NCBI GenBank assembly: GCA_964578975.1
Contig: CAZOFA010000030.1
Span: 1 to 24,964, forward strand
Direction: 5' to 3'
Length of the DNA: 24,964 nucleotides
DNA from: CAYRUP01 sp964578975
GTDB taxonomy: Bacteria > Pseudomonadota > Gammaproteobacteria > DSM-16500
In this document: positions 1-8,130 of the stretch, piece after piece
How positions within the stretch are numbered: the stretch's first letter is position 1
How the letters are laid out: every line of letters starts with the position of its first letter
Translations under genes and position numbers: made by a program
Notes under the pieces: model-generated
Told to the model about the DNA's origin: nothing
The model's input: only the letters and a program-made list of their open reading frames with translations
Databases searched by the model: none

Positions 1-83
1 ACCACAAAAAAAAAAAACAAATAAAAACTCCCCCACAATCTGGCTTTCTGGCGGCGGCCCCCCGCCCCCCCAAATGACGGGTG
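1..83. other. Low-complexity tract at the window edge
   Basis: The first 83 bases hold a run of about 13 A and then GC-rich homopolymer runs (blocks of C and G around 50-71) unlike the rest of this AT-rich window. No gene is visible. Read on the minus strand it is the 3' flank of the permease gene: a G-rich block followed by T runs, which could act as a terminator. No clean hairpin is seen, and it could equally be a low-quality contig end. Confidence 0.4.
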
Positions 84-1511
84 TTATTCAACCGCAGGCA
101 AAACAGAATCGATCGCGGAAAATTTTCTTTGCTTTTGAAATTTGTAAAAATAAAAAAATATCACCGGCAAAATCATCACAACCATACCCGCACAAAACAT
201 CGTTTCATAATGCAGCGCACTCCCCACATTAATATCACTCGGCGGAATAAATCCAACTGCTAACGTCACAAAACAACCAATCAAACCCAACAAACAAACC
301 AACCACATCCCTACTTTCCCACCCGGAATTTTAAAAGTGCTCGATTCAGTTTTATTTTTATATTTTAAATACATCGCAGCGCTAAACATGAGGACATACA
401 TAAGCATATAAAGCTGCGTACTTAACGCCGTCAATAACCAATAAGAACCATTCACACTCGGCATCAATAAAAATGCTAAACACATCAACGTGACCAATAC
501 CGCTTGCGTTATCAATAAATTGCTCGCCACACCTTGTTTGTTTTTATGGGTAAAAAACAAAGGTAAATACCCGCTTTCTGCTGCTTGTAATAATCCTTTG
601 GCAGGTGAAATAATCCAACTGACCATATTTCCTAAACTACCAATTAACAACATCGCAGTGATGACTGGAATAAACCACGACATATGATAAGACGAGAAAA
701 AATGGGTAAATGCCTGCATCACACCCGCCACTAAATTAATTTGATCTTTAGGCAGAACCAGTGCAATGGCAAGTGAACCCATAATCATGGTGATTAAAAT
801 CATCAACACCGACAAACACAATGCTTTGGGAAACGTTTTTTGTGGCTGATGCACTTCTTTCACATGCACCATCGCTAATTCAATGCCAAGAAATGCAGTC
901 ATAATGGCGGTTAAAGATATCCAATTATCGGATTGCTTAAGTGTAGGAAGTAAATCAGTTGCGCTAAAATGAATTTGTAAGGGTTTGCCTAACACAACCC
1001 AGATCACCGCCAATAAAATGATGAATGCCACAGGAATCACGATGCCAATCATCGAACACGTGTTGGCAAATTTTGCCGAGGTATGAATGCCTTTTAAATT
1101 AATCAATGTCATCGCCCAAAAAACCGTGAGAATAATTGACACGAGATATAATTTATTTTGCGCGAGTGTTGGATCCAGAAAATAAGTGGCAGTGCCTGCA
1201 ATAAAAGACAAAATGGTCGGGAACCACACCATCGTATTAATCCATTGCAACCACACCGATAATAACGCTGCTTTATCGCCAAATGCCGAATGGGTCCAAT
1301 GATAAATCCCACCTTTTTCAGCATTGGAGGATGACAGTTCTGCGGAAACCAATGCGGCTGGAATTAAAAAAACCACGGCCGACAAAATAAAAAAGAAAAT
1401 CAGTGAACTACCAAATAAAGAAGTCGCAGGCAAATTACGGATGCTATCAATTGCTCCGGTAATTAATAGTAACAAAGCAACCGTTGTTAATCCTTGTTTT
1501 GGTGTATTCAT
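84..1511 (-). CDS. APC-family amino acid antiporter (GadC / glutamate:GABA-like)
   Basis: A 475-aa inner-membrane protein of the amino acid-polyamine-organocation superfamily. It is hydrophobic throughout, with about 12 membrane segments. The N-terminal stretch around residues 15-35 (TGAIDSIRNLPATSLFG) and the segment around 60-72 (AELSSSNAEKGGIYHW) are typical of the glutamate/GABA antiporter (GadC-like) subgroup, which is common in Legionella and Coxiella relatives. The substrate cannot be told from sequence; glutamate/GABA, another amino acid or a polyamine are possible. The ATG start lies about 25 nt downstream of a well-formed promoter, with only a weak Shine-Dalgarno (AGAG about 10 nt upstream). 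It is transcribed alone on the minus strand. Two tandem copies of the same promoter lie upstream, which suggests strong or dual control. Confidence 0.85.
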   Translation of the reverse strand: MNTPKQGLTTVALLLLITGAIDSIRNLPATSLFGSSLIFFFILSAVVFLIPAALVSAELSSSNAEKGGIYHWTHSAFGDKAALLSVWLQWINTMVWFPTILSFIAGTATYFLDPTLAQNKLYLVSIILTVFWAMTLINLKGIHTSAKFANTCSMIGIVIPVAFIILLAVIWVVLGKPLQIHFSATDLLPTLKQSDNWISLTAIMTAFLGIELAMVHVKEVHQPQKTFPKALCLSVLMILITMIMGSLAIALVLPKDQINLVAGVMQAFTHFFSSYHMSWFIPVITAMLLIGSLGNMVSWIISPAKGLLQAAESGYLPLFFTHKNKQGVASNLLITQAVLVTLMCLAFLLMPSVNGSYWLLTALSTQLYMLMYVLMFSAAMYLKYKNKTESSTFKIPGGKVGMWLVCLLGLIGCFVTLAVGFIPPSDINVGSALHYETMFCAGMVVMILPVIFFYFYKFQKQRKFSAIDSVLPAVE

Positions 1512-1542
1512 GATGGCAATACTCTAAATGCATAAAAAACAC

Positions 1543-1571
1543 AATATAGCGATTTTTGCTAATTATGTAAA
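1543..1571 (-). promoter_or_regulatory. Sigma70 promoter P1 of the GadC-like permease
   Basis: On the minus strand, TTTACA (1566-1571) and TATATT (1543-1548) are separated by exactly 17 bases. The predicted transcription start near 1536 gives a leader of about 25 nt to the ATG at 1511. Confidence 0.65.
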
Positions 1572-1640
1572 ATTCATTAAATTGATCATAACCTCAATTT
1601 TTTTGATCTTAAATGGTCGCAATGGGAAGAATAAAAACAC

Positions 1641-1669
1641 AATATAGCGATTTTTGATAAATTTGTAAA
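1641..1669 (-). promoter_or_regulatory. Sigma70 promoter P2, duplicate of P1
   Basis: On the minus strand, TTTACA (1664-1669) and TATATT (1641-1646) are again 17 bases apart. It is 98 bp upstream of P1 and shares the same spacer core and discriminator, so it should add a second, longer transcript of the permease gene. Confidence 0.6.
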
Positions 1670-1727
1670 TTTTTTCTCATCGCCGTCCTGCACGGGAATG
1701 ACAATGAGGAACGCACCATAAGAGTTT

Positions 1728-2267
1728 CTATTTTAACAACACATGACATATCCATAACGCAGCGACTAACGCTGTCACATCTGCCAGCAACCCCGCTGCA
1801 ATCGCATGCCGTGTGCGACGAATTCCAACAGCACCAAAATACACTGCAACCACATAAAACGTGGTTTCTGTACTTCCCATAATCGTGCCAGCCAGATGTG
1901 AAATGTAGGAGTTACCACCATTGTGATGAATAATATCCGCCAGCACGCCTTTGGCTGCACCACCGGAAAATGGTCGGATCAATGCAAGTGGAAGAATATC
2001 ACTGGGCATACCGATTTTAGTTAAGAGCGGCGAAAAAAAATTTCCGATCATTTCAAATCCACCGGACGCACGAAACATACCAATCGCCACTAACATCGCC
2101 ACGAGATAAGGGATAATGCGAATCACCAATTGAAATCCATCTTTCGCGCCTTCAATAAATGTTTCATACACTTTTACACCGCGAAAAAAACAGTAAGCAG
2201 GAATGCCTGCGACCATGAGGAGAAAAATGACATTAGAAAGAGTGCTGCTTATCGATTGAATATTCAT
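1728..2267 (-). CDS. SpmB-like Gate-domain (nucleoside recognition) membrane protein
   Basis: A 179-aa membrane protein resembling spore maturation protein B and carrying the Gate/'nucleoside recognition' domain (PF07670 family). Recognisable family segments are a central RPFSGGAAKG around residues 97-106 and GSTETTFYVVAVYFGAVG around 130-147. It is an integral membrane protein with about four to five segments. In spore formers SpmA and SpmB affect core dehydration; in this apparently non-sporulating lineage the role is unknown, and transport is only a guess. Its ATG overlaps the stop of the SpmA-like gene upstream (ATGA, 4-bp overlap), so the two are co-translated and probably form one complex. 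Confidence 0.8.
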   Translation of the reverse strand: MNIQSISSTLSNVIFLLMVAGIPAYCFFRGVKVYETFIEGAKDGFQLVIRIIPYLVAMLVAIGMFRASGGFEMIGNFFSPLLTKIGMPSDILPLALIRPFSGGAAKGVLADIIHHNGGNSYISHLAGTIMGSTETTFYVVAVYFGAVGIRRTRHAIAAGLLADVTALVAALWICHVLLK

Positions 2268-2884
2268 AACGTCTCAAGTGATGTGGTCGATTTTAAATTA
2301 ACGCGAAAGAAAGGTAATTTTTCAAAAAATTTTGCCGACAAAACAGCAACGCATACTGCACAACCCGTGGCAAATAAAGTTGTCATGATAATATCGGTTG
2401 GATTACTTGCGCCTGCTGCCGCTAAAAATGCAATCGAAGTGGTGGGAATAATTTGAATGCTCGCTGTGTTAATCGCTAAAAACACACACATCGCATTGGT
2501 CGCAGTGCCGGGTTGATTATTTAATTTTTCTAATTCATTCATCGCGCGCAACCCAAACGGTGTGGCTGCATTTCCCAATCCCAACATATTTGCCGTGATA
2601 TTCATAATCATTGAACCCATGGCAGGATGATCTCTGGGAACGTCTGGAAATAAGCGTTGCATGATGGGACGTAACAAACGCGCTAACAGTTGAATGAGCC
2701 CCCCTTCTTCCGCAATTTTCATGAGGCCTAACCAAAACGTCATGATTCCGATTAATCCCAATGATAATTCAACTGCTGCTTTCGCTGAATCAGTCACCGA
2801 AGCAATCACATCAGGAATGCGTCCATTGATCACACCAAAAATGACTGACAGTACGATTAATCCTAGCCATATAATATTTAGCAT
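2264..2884 (-). CDS. SpmA-like Gate-domain (nucleoside recognition) membrane protein
   Basis: A 206-aa partner of the SpmB-like protein. It has an N-terminal membrane segment followed by the SpmA pattern: GLIGIMTFWLGLMKIAEEGG around residues 44-63, then a Gate-type region with a conserved Asn/Gly-rich stretch, NITANMLGLGNAATPFGLRA, around 95-115. An in-frame TTG lies one codon upstream (2885-2887), but the GAGG Shine-Dalgarno is 5 nt from the ATG and only 2 nt from the TTG, so ATG at 2884 is chosen. It begins the two-gene unit, transcribed from a promoter placed immediately after the stop of the 5'-nucleotidase gene. Confidence 0.78.
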   Translation of the reverse strand: MLNIIWLGLIVLSVIFGVINGRIPDVIASVTDSAKAAVELSLGLIGIMTFWLGLMKIAEEGGLIQLLARLLRPIMQRLFPDVPRDHPAMGSMIMNITANMLGLGNAATPFGLRAMNELEKLNNQPGTATNAMCVFLAINTASIQIIPTTSIAFLAAAGASNPTDIIMTTLFATGCAVCVAVLSAKFFEKLPFFRVNLKSTTSLETL

Positions 2885-2938
2885 CAAAACCTCGCAGCAC
2901 TAATTTCCAAATCACCTTTTTCCATCACTCACCAACAA

Positions 2939-2967
2939 AGTATAAGGAAGCGGGCGCGCGCTGACAA
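2939..2967 (-). promoter_or_regulatory. Sigma70 promoter of the spmA/spmB-like pair
   Basis: On the minus strand, TTGTCA (2962-2967) and TATACT (2939-2944) are 17 bases apart, each one base off consensus. The spacer is strikingly GC-rich (alternating GC) in an AT-rich genome. The -35 box touches the stop codon of the upstream nucleotidase gene. The predicted start near 2932 leaves a leader of about 48 nt. Confidence 0.6.
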
Positions 2968-4773
2968 TTATCTATTTGGTGCAACAGCATTCTGCCAATT
3001 ATACGGCGTATATTCTTGACAACCAGGTATTTTATCTCGCACTAATTCATTTTCGTAAAGTTGACGGACGGTTAAATGTGTTTGATGCACGTCATCCATC
3101 ACATATTGTTTATCAGTCACGCTGGTAAAATCAAATCCATCACCCGGATATTTAGGATCAGCATCTAATAAAAAATCCACCGATGTAATGGTATACCTGC
3201 CATCGTCTTTTAATAAAATGGAAGGATCTTTGCGATCAAAACTACCATCGGTTGAATCACGATAGCCATTGCCCATATGCGTGATATAAATAGGCCCATT
3301 ATAATATTCACCTGCTTTGAGTGGCGTGTTATAAAACGCAATCCCGGCAATTGCAATTTGCGCATGAAGATTTAAGTGTAAATCGTCATTCACCATATTG
3401 CGAATCGCTTTCCCTGAAATAACGCCAGTTCTCACTAAATTATAAGTATCAAAAGGCATGGAGTTATATAAATCTTTAAATATAATATTTCCTGCTGGTA
3501 AATTCCCTCTTAAACCACCTAAATTATAAACGCCAATCGTCGTTTTTTGCGAATGACGCATTTGATTGGCAATTAAATAATGTAATTTAAAATTAAAATT
3601 ATTCACGGCGGGATACATTGCAATGGCAGAACAACTGTTAGTAATTTCGCGCGTCGCCATTTGTTGAAAGGTCGGATCATTTAAATAGTGATCGACAAGG
3701 TTTTTTACGGTTGGATCCGGTGGATAATTTCCCGCGATGCGCGTTAAATCAACCACATCGGTGGTTAATGAACACTCTCGATTTGGATTTTTCGGACACG
3801 TGACATTCACCACACTGATCCCACGACCACTGTAGCCTGCTTGTACCACTGGAATAGTGTTCGTTGGCACATGACCATTCACCATTTTGTGACTGTGAGC
3901 AGACAATACTGCGCTAATATTTTTAATATCTTTTTGACTTGCAATCCAATTGGTTAATTCATTAATTTCGCTGTCAGGATGTTCTAAAAATTTATTTACC
4001 GTATAAACCACAGGATCTTTTGGATTTGGAACATACGGATTAGTAATCGAAGGATCGAATTGTTGAAAACTGGGTGTGTGCGTCAAAAACAATACCACAT
4101 CTGGTTTTGCACGTTGTTTGCTAAGTTCTTTTTTTGCAGCTTGCAACGCTTTTTCAGCTGACAGAGCTGGATCAGTAAATTTAAGTCCTCGGGCACCACT
4201 GGTCGTGATCGGTGTTTCTAATGTTGCAAGACCAATAATGACAATATTAATGTCGCGTGAATTCATTCTTTTTTTAATAATTTGATAAGGTTCGACAAAA
4301 TCAACTGGCGTTTCTTTTTTGTCATCGATCACAACATTACTTGCAATAAAATTCATGCCTTTCAATTTTGCGCTGTAAATAAAACTATTCGGATCATTTT
4401 TCACATAACCAAAATCAAATTCATGATTACCTAAAGCAGAATAAGAAATACCAAGTGCGTTAAAAAAATCGCTGACAGAATTACCGTGATAATAATTATC
4501 TAACATGGTTCCTTGATAATTATCACCGCCCGCTAAAAACAAAACATTGGGATGATCTTGTTGAAATTGTTTAAACCACGACGCGATTCTTGCAGCGCCT
4601 GGATAAATATAACGTTGCGAAGGTCTCAGCGGATCGGCGTAGGCTTCTTCAAGTTGCCCATGGAAATCATTGATATTAAGAATAGTTACTTTAACATAAG
4701 GCTTAGCGAACGCTATCTTTGAACTTAAGAGAAAAATCCCTAAACTAATTAAAAATAAGTTTTTTAGATTCAT
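2968..4773 (-). CDS. Secreted 5'-nucleotidase / UshA-like metallophosphoesterase
   Basis: A 601-aa exported two-domain enzyme of the 5'-nucleotidase family, expected to dephosphorylate nucleotides (or related phosphoesters) in the periplasm or outside the cell. A signal peptide is clear at residues 1-23 (KNLFLISLGIFLLSSKIAFA). The dinuclear metal-site motifs appear in order: NDFHG at 35-39, GGDNYQG at 82-88, GNHEFDFG at 115-122 and a later SAHSHK. The C-terminal substrate domain shows YNLGGLRG and MPFDTYNLV. Length is near the usual 550-600. It is transcribed alone and lies directly upstream of the SpmA/SpmB-like pair, which invites a nucleoside-salvage reading, but each unit has its own promoter. 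Confidence 0.88.
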   Translation of the reverse strand: MNLKNLFLISLGIFLLSSKIAFAKPYVKVTILNINDFHGQLEEAYADPLRPSQRYIYPGAARIASWFKQFQQDHPNVLFLAGGDNYQGTMLDNYYHGNSVSDFFNALGISYSALGNHEFDFGYVKNDPNSFIYSAKLKGMNFIASNVVIDDKKETPVDFVEPYQIIKKRMNSRDINIVIIGLATLETPITTSGARGLKFTDPALSAEKALQAAKKELSKQRAKPDVVLFLTHTPSFQQFDPSITNPYVPNPKDPVVYTVNKFLEHPDSEINELTNWIASQKDIKNISAVLSAHSHKMVNGHVPTNTIPVVQAGYSGRGISVVNVTCPKNPNRECSLTTDVVDLTRIAGNYPPDPTVKNLVDHYLNDPTFQQMATREITNSCSAIAMYPAVNNFNFKLHYLIANQMRHSQKTTIGVYNLGGLRGNLPAGNIIFKDLYNSMPFDTYNLVRTGVISGKAIRNMVNDDLHLNLHAQIAIAGIAFYNTPLKAGEYYNGPIYITHMGNGYRDSTDGSFDRKDPSILLKDDGRYTITSVDFLLDADPKYPGDGFDFTSVTDKQYVMDDVHQTHLTVRQLYENELVRDKIPGCQEYTPYNWQNAVAPNR

Positions 4774-4806
4774 AATTTAGTTCACTCTATCAGTTTTATG
4801 TTGAAG

Positions 4807-4835
4807 AATATAACATAGATTACGTTTTAGTACAA
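4807..4835 (-). promoter_or_regulatory. Possible promoter of the 5'-nucleotidase gene
   Basis: On the minus strand, TTGTAC (4830-4835) and TATATT (4807-4812) are 17 bases apart. The -10 is good and the -35 matches only in its first three bases. It lies in the 113-bp divergent gap shared with the ABC exporter. For the plus strand a TATACT (4840-4845) is visible, but without a convincing -35. Confidence 0.35.
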
Positions 4836-4886
4836 TTAGTATACTTAAATAATTCAAGTAGTTGCAATAAATTGAGAGAAAAATAG

Positions 4887-6656
4887 ATGGGAACTGCCAT
4901 ATCTTTAAAACATTTTCTAATAAACTTAACAAAACCCTACAAGAGGTTATTTTCCATCATGGCATTGATTGGATTATCCTGGGCATTGACCACGACATTG
5001 ACGCCCTACCTACTGAAACTCATAATCGACCATGTAGCCACATTTTCCGGAAATAAATCTGATTTATTTAGAACTTTGCAACCTTATCTGTTCACCTATA
5101 TCGGTTTATGGATTTTTTTTTCGATCAACATGCGTCTTTTAGATTGGACAAAATTAAAATTATTTCCGACGCTGCGTCAAGACACCATGGAACAAATGTT
5201 CAGCTATCTGAATCAACACTCTCATCATTATTTTCAAAATAATTTTGCCGGCAGCTTAATTAATAAAATTGCTGATATGCAGAGTGGCGTTGTTAACATC
5301 TTTACGACGCTCGATGATTTGTATGCACAAATACTTGGTATCACGGTCGCCACAATTGCCTTATTATTTATTCATCCGATTTTTTCCGTGATTTTATTGG
5401 CTTGGACGTTTACATTTCTCTTCATTACCTTTCAATTTTTAAAACCCATTCAAAAACTTTCACATGTTTTTGCGGAATGTAAAACGACAGTCGTCGGAAA
5501 AATGGTGGATAGCATTGGCAACATTGTCAATGTAAGACTTTTTGCGAAACACGCCGATGAAAATCAATATATTAACCAGAGCATCAGTAGAGCGGTGCAA
5601 AAAGATCGGGAAATGCAAACCAAAATTATTTATATGCGAATCTGCTGGGACGTCAGCATCATTACATTGCTCGGCTTAAATCTTGCGATTTTGCTTTACA
5701 TGTACAGCAAAAATCTTGTGACACTGGGTGATTTTACGTTTGTTATTTCATTATCCATTGCCATACTGTGGAATTTATGGTTTTTAGCCAGTCAATTTGT
5801 CTCTTTCTCAGAACAAATTGGACTATGCAAGCAAGCGCTTTCGATTATTTCAAAACCTCATGAAATCGTTGATGCCCCATTGGCAAAACCACTGGTTGTT
5901 GCAAAAGGTAAAATCCAATTTCACAATGTCACATTTCATTATGATGAAGGTGCTCATTTATTTAAAAATAAAAACATCGTGATTGAAGGCGGACAAAAAG
6001 TTGGTTTGGTTGGTTTCACGGGCAGCGGTAAAAGTACGTTTGTAAATTTAATTTTGCGTCTCTTCGAAGTCGAATCCGGTGAAATTACCATTGATAATCA
6101 AAATATCAATCAAGTGACACAAACGTCTTTACGAGAAAAAATTGCGTTAATTCCTCAAGATATTTCTTTATTCCATCGTACGTTAATGGAAAATATTCGT
6201 TTTGGAAATACCACAGCGACCGACGATGAAATTATAGAAGTCGCTAAAAAAGCACATTGCCATGAGTTTATCAATCAATTGCAAAACGGTTATCAATCAT
6301 TAGTCGGCGAGCGCGGAATTAAATTATCCGGCGGTCAACGTCAACGCATCGCCATCGCGCGCGCCATGCTAAAAAATGCGCCCATTCTAATTTTAGATGA
6401 AGCAACCTCCTCCCTTGATTCGATTACTGAAAAATATATTCAAGATGCGCTCAGTTTCATCATGCAAAATAAAACCACCATTGTCATCGCGCATCGATTA
6501 TCGACACTGTCTAAAATGGATCGAATTTTAGTATTTGATCAAGGTGAAATTATTGAAGATGGCACGCATGATGAGTTACTCACGAAAGCAGGACATTATG
6601 CAAAAATGTGGAAAATGCAAGCGGGTGGTTTTTTGCCTGAAACAGAATCTCGTTAA
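4887..6656 (+). CDS. ABC exporter half-transporter (fused membrane and ATPase domains)
   Basis: A 589-aa type IV ABC exporter with an N-terminal membrane domain (residues about 20-320, six segments) fused to a nucleotide-binding domain (about 340-585). ATPase motifs are complete: Walker A GFTGSGKST at 376-384, Q-loop at Q424, signature LSGGQRQR at 480-487, Walker B ILILDEATS at 500-508 and the H-loop His at 536. It should act as a homodimer moving lipids, peptides or drugs out of the cytoplasm; the substrate cannot be assigned and MsbA identity is not claimed. A Shine-Dalgarno-like GAGAG precedes the ATG. It is single and divergent from the nucleotidase gene. Confidence 0.88.
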   Translation: MGTAISLKHFLINLTKPYKRLFSIMALIGLSWALTTTLTPYLLKLIIDHVATFSGNKSDLFRTLQPYLFTYIGLWIFFSINMRLLDWTKLKLFPTLRQDTMEQMFSYLNQHSHHYFQNNFAGSLINKIADMQSGVVNIFTTLDDLYAQILGITVATIALLFIHPIFSVILLAWTFTFLFITFQFLKPIQKLSHVFAECKTTVVGKMVDSIGNIVNVRLFAKHADENQYINQSISRAVQKDREMQTKIIYMRICWDVSIITLLGLNLAILLYMYSKNLVTLGDFTFVISLSIAILWNLWFLASQFVSFSEQIGLCKQALSIISKPHEIVDAPLAKPLVVAKGKIQFHNVTFHYDEGAHLFKNKNIVIEGGQKVGLVGFTGSGKSTFVNLILRLFEVESGEITIDNQNINQVTQTSLREKIALIPQDISLFHRTLMENIRFGNTTATDDEIIEVAKKAHCHEFINQLQNGYQSLVGERGIKLSGGQRQRIAIARAMLKNAPILILDEATSSLDSITEKYIQDALSFIMQNKTTIVIAHRLSTLSKMDRILVFDQGEIIEDGTHDELLTKAGHYAKMWKMQAGGFLPETESR

Positions 6657-6774
6657 TGTCTGATTTTACGTAATCATTCACGGCATCAATCGAAGTGTCA
6701 TGCCAGCGTGCTTTTGCATAGGTATCTACACAAGTAGTCTTTATTTTAACCCGAGAACCCAATAAAAAATAACT
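6657..6774 (-). pseudogene. Possible remnant of an rve-type transposase/integrase
   Basis: The minus strand of the gap between the ABC exporter and serA translates to a peptide with VKIKTTCVDTYAKARW followed by TSIDAVNDYV. This recalls the IDTYSK...T..TAADLLND stretch of IS481-like integrase cores. The frame is cut by a TAG upstream and runs into the antisense of the exporter gene, so at most 35-40 codons remain. The resemblance is by eye and could be chance. Confidence 0.22.
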
Positions 6775-6876
6775 CGCCTTGACGGGGGAAAATAACCGTT
6801 TAATTATGGACTAGAACCAGCCCCAGAAAAATTCACCTGCCAGGTTAATTTTGTCGGGAAATTTGGAGATAGCAAG

Positions 6877-8070
6877 TCATTTATTACCATGCGGCAAAAA
6901 CAAAATCTTTCTCACCCTCACCACCCCTTCAATGCCGCGCACTTCATTTAATAACGCGTCATCCAAATCCGCATTCACATCCGCTAACGTATACGCAATA
7001 TCATTTTGCGACTTATTCAACAAACTAATAATATTAATTTTTCGATTCGCTAATTTAGACGAAATCTGCGCCACCATATTCGGAATATTTTTATTAACAA
7101 TCGCGAGTCGCACTAGCGAATGATTTTGTGGCATTTCAATGGTGGGAAAATTGACCGAATGAATAATGGCGCCTGTTTCGAGAAATTGACGCACTTGATT
7201 CGCTAACATCACCGCACAATTTTCTTCGGCTTGTTGCGTGGATGCACCTAAATGCGGAAACGTAATCACGCGCGGCGACTGTTGTAATTTCATCGAAGGA
7301 AAATCGCAAATATACGCAAATACTTTATTTTCATTGATGGCATCCATCAATGCATTGTTGTCAACAATTCCATCGCGCGAAAAATTTAACAGCACTAATC
7401 CTTTTTTCATTAAACCAAATTCGGTATAACTCAACATATCTTTGGTTTTTTCATTTAATGGAATATGTAAACTAATAAAATCAGCGTCACGTAACACATG
7501 TTCAAAACCCGCTGCTTGTTTGACATCCGATGATAATTCCCAAGCGCGGTTCACTGTGATCGTTGGATCATAGCCAATCACGCGCATGCCCAAACTCATC
7601 GCTGCATTCGCCACTTTGACACCAATACTGCCCAAACCAATCACGCCTAATGTTTTTCCCAATAATTCAAAACCGGAAAATTGTTTTTTATTTTTTTCAA
7701 CTTGCTCATTCATCACCGCATCATCATGGCAGCTTAATTGCCGCACATAATCCATGGCTTGAAACAGATGACGGCTCGCCAAAAACATACCGGCTAATAC
7801 TAATTCCTTGACCGCATTCGCATTTGCGCCCGGCGTATTAAATACTGGGATACCTAATTGGGTTAATTGATCGATGGGAATATTGTTCACCCCAGCGCCG
7901 GCACGACCGACCAATTTTACGGAGGGAGGAAATGACATCTGATGCATATCTTGAGAACGCACTAAAATTGCATCGGGATTTGTGCACTCTGCTGAAATTT
8001 CATATAAATTAGACGGAAATAATTCCAAACCGACGGACGAAATTGAATTTAACGTTTGAATTTTATACAT
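6877..8070 (-). CDS. serA: D-3-phosphoglycerate dehydrogenase
   Basis: A 397-aa cytoplasmic NAD-dependent dehydrogenase that oxidises 3-phosphoglycerate to 3-phosphohydroxypyruvate, the first step of serine synthesis. Visible features are GRAGAGVNNI at 55-64, the dinucleotide-binding GLGSIG at 145-150 followed by an Asp-containing YDP, HIPLNEKTKDML, and the catalytic-His region PHLGAS. A C-terminal ACT domain (about 320-397) suggests serine feedback control; the length fits the short ACT-type form rather than the 470-600-aa forms. A strong AAGGAG lies 8 nt before the ATG. It is divergent from the SerB-like phosphatase gene, with only 60 bp between the two starts, so the pathway genes share one control region. 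Confidence 0.9.
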   Translation of the reverse strand: MYKIQTLNSISSVGLELFPSNLYEISAECTNPDAILVRSQDMHQMSFPPSVKLVGRAGAGVNNIPIDQLTQLGIPVFNTPGANANAVKELVLAGMFLASRHLFQAMDYVRQLSCHDDAVMNEQVEKNKKQFSGFELLGKTLGVIGLGSIGVKVANAAMSLGMRVIGYDPTITVNRAWELSSDVKQAAGFEHVLRDADFISLHIPLNEKTKDMLSYTEFGLMKKGLVLLNFSRDGIVDNNALMDAINENKVFAYICDFPSMKLQQSPRVITFPHLGASTQQAEENCAVMLANQVRQFLETGAIIHSVNFPTIEMPQNHSLVRLAIVNKNIPNMVAQISSKLANRKINIISLLNKSQNDIAYTLADVNADLDDALLNEVRGIEGVVRVRKILFLPHGNK

Positions 8071-8130
8071 GCTCTACTCCTTTACATCATGATCACATCG
8101 GTTAAACTGGGCAAAAAACACGAGGCAATT

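Larger units (their letters stand above)
1535..1672. repeat. Pair of direct repeats carrying the duplicated promoter
   Basis: 24 identical bases occur at 1535-1558 and 1633-1656. The similarity continues with a few mismatches through 1574 and 1672, so about 40 bp are repeated with a 98-bp period. The repeat covers the whole -35 to discriminator region of both promoters. The sequence between the copies is not repeated. Confidence 0.8.

Noticed and set aside
1324..1527. Short plus-strand open frame antisense to the GadC-like permease
   Set aside because: It is a shadow of a well-supported membrane protein gene; no Shine-Dalgarno or family resemblance. The same reasoning excludes the other short antisense frames inside clear genes, for example at 2130-2456, 9306-10025 and 20310-20778.
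6835..6845. Palindrome ACCTGCCAGGT followed by TAATTTT
   Set aside because: A one-base centre leaves no room for a stable hairpin loop; it is too weak for a terminator.
8056..8130. Upstream extension of the SerB-like frame by 25 codons
   Set aside because: It overlaps the serA start on the other strand, is not phosphatase-like, and the Shine-Dalgarno supports ATG at 8131.
8071..8130. TTGCCC-N17-CATGAT as a serA promoter
   Set aside because: The predicted start would fall in or next to the serA Shine-Dalgarno; the true promoters probably lie within the opposing coding sequences.
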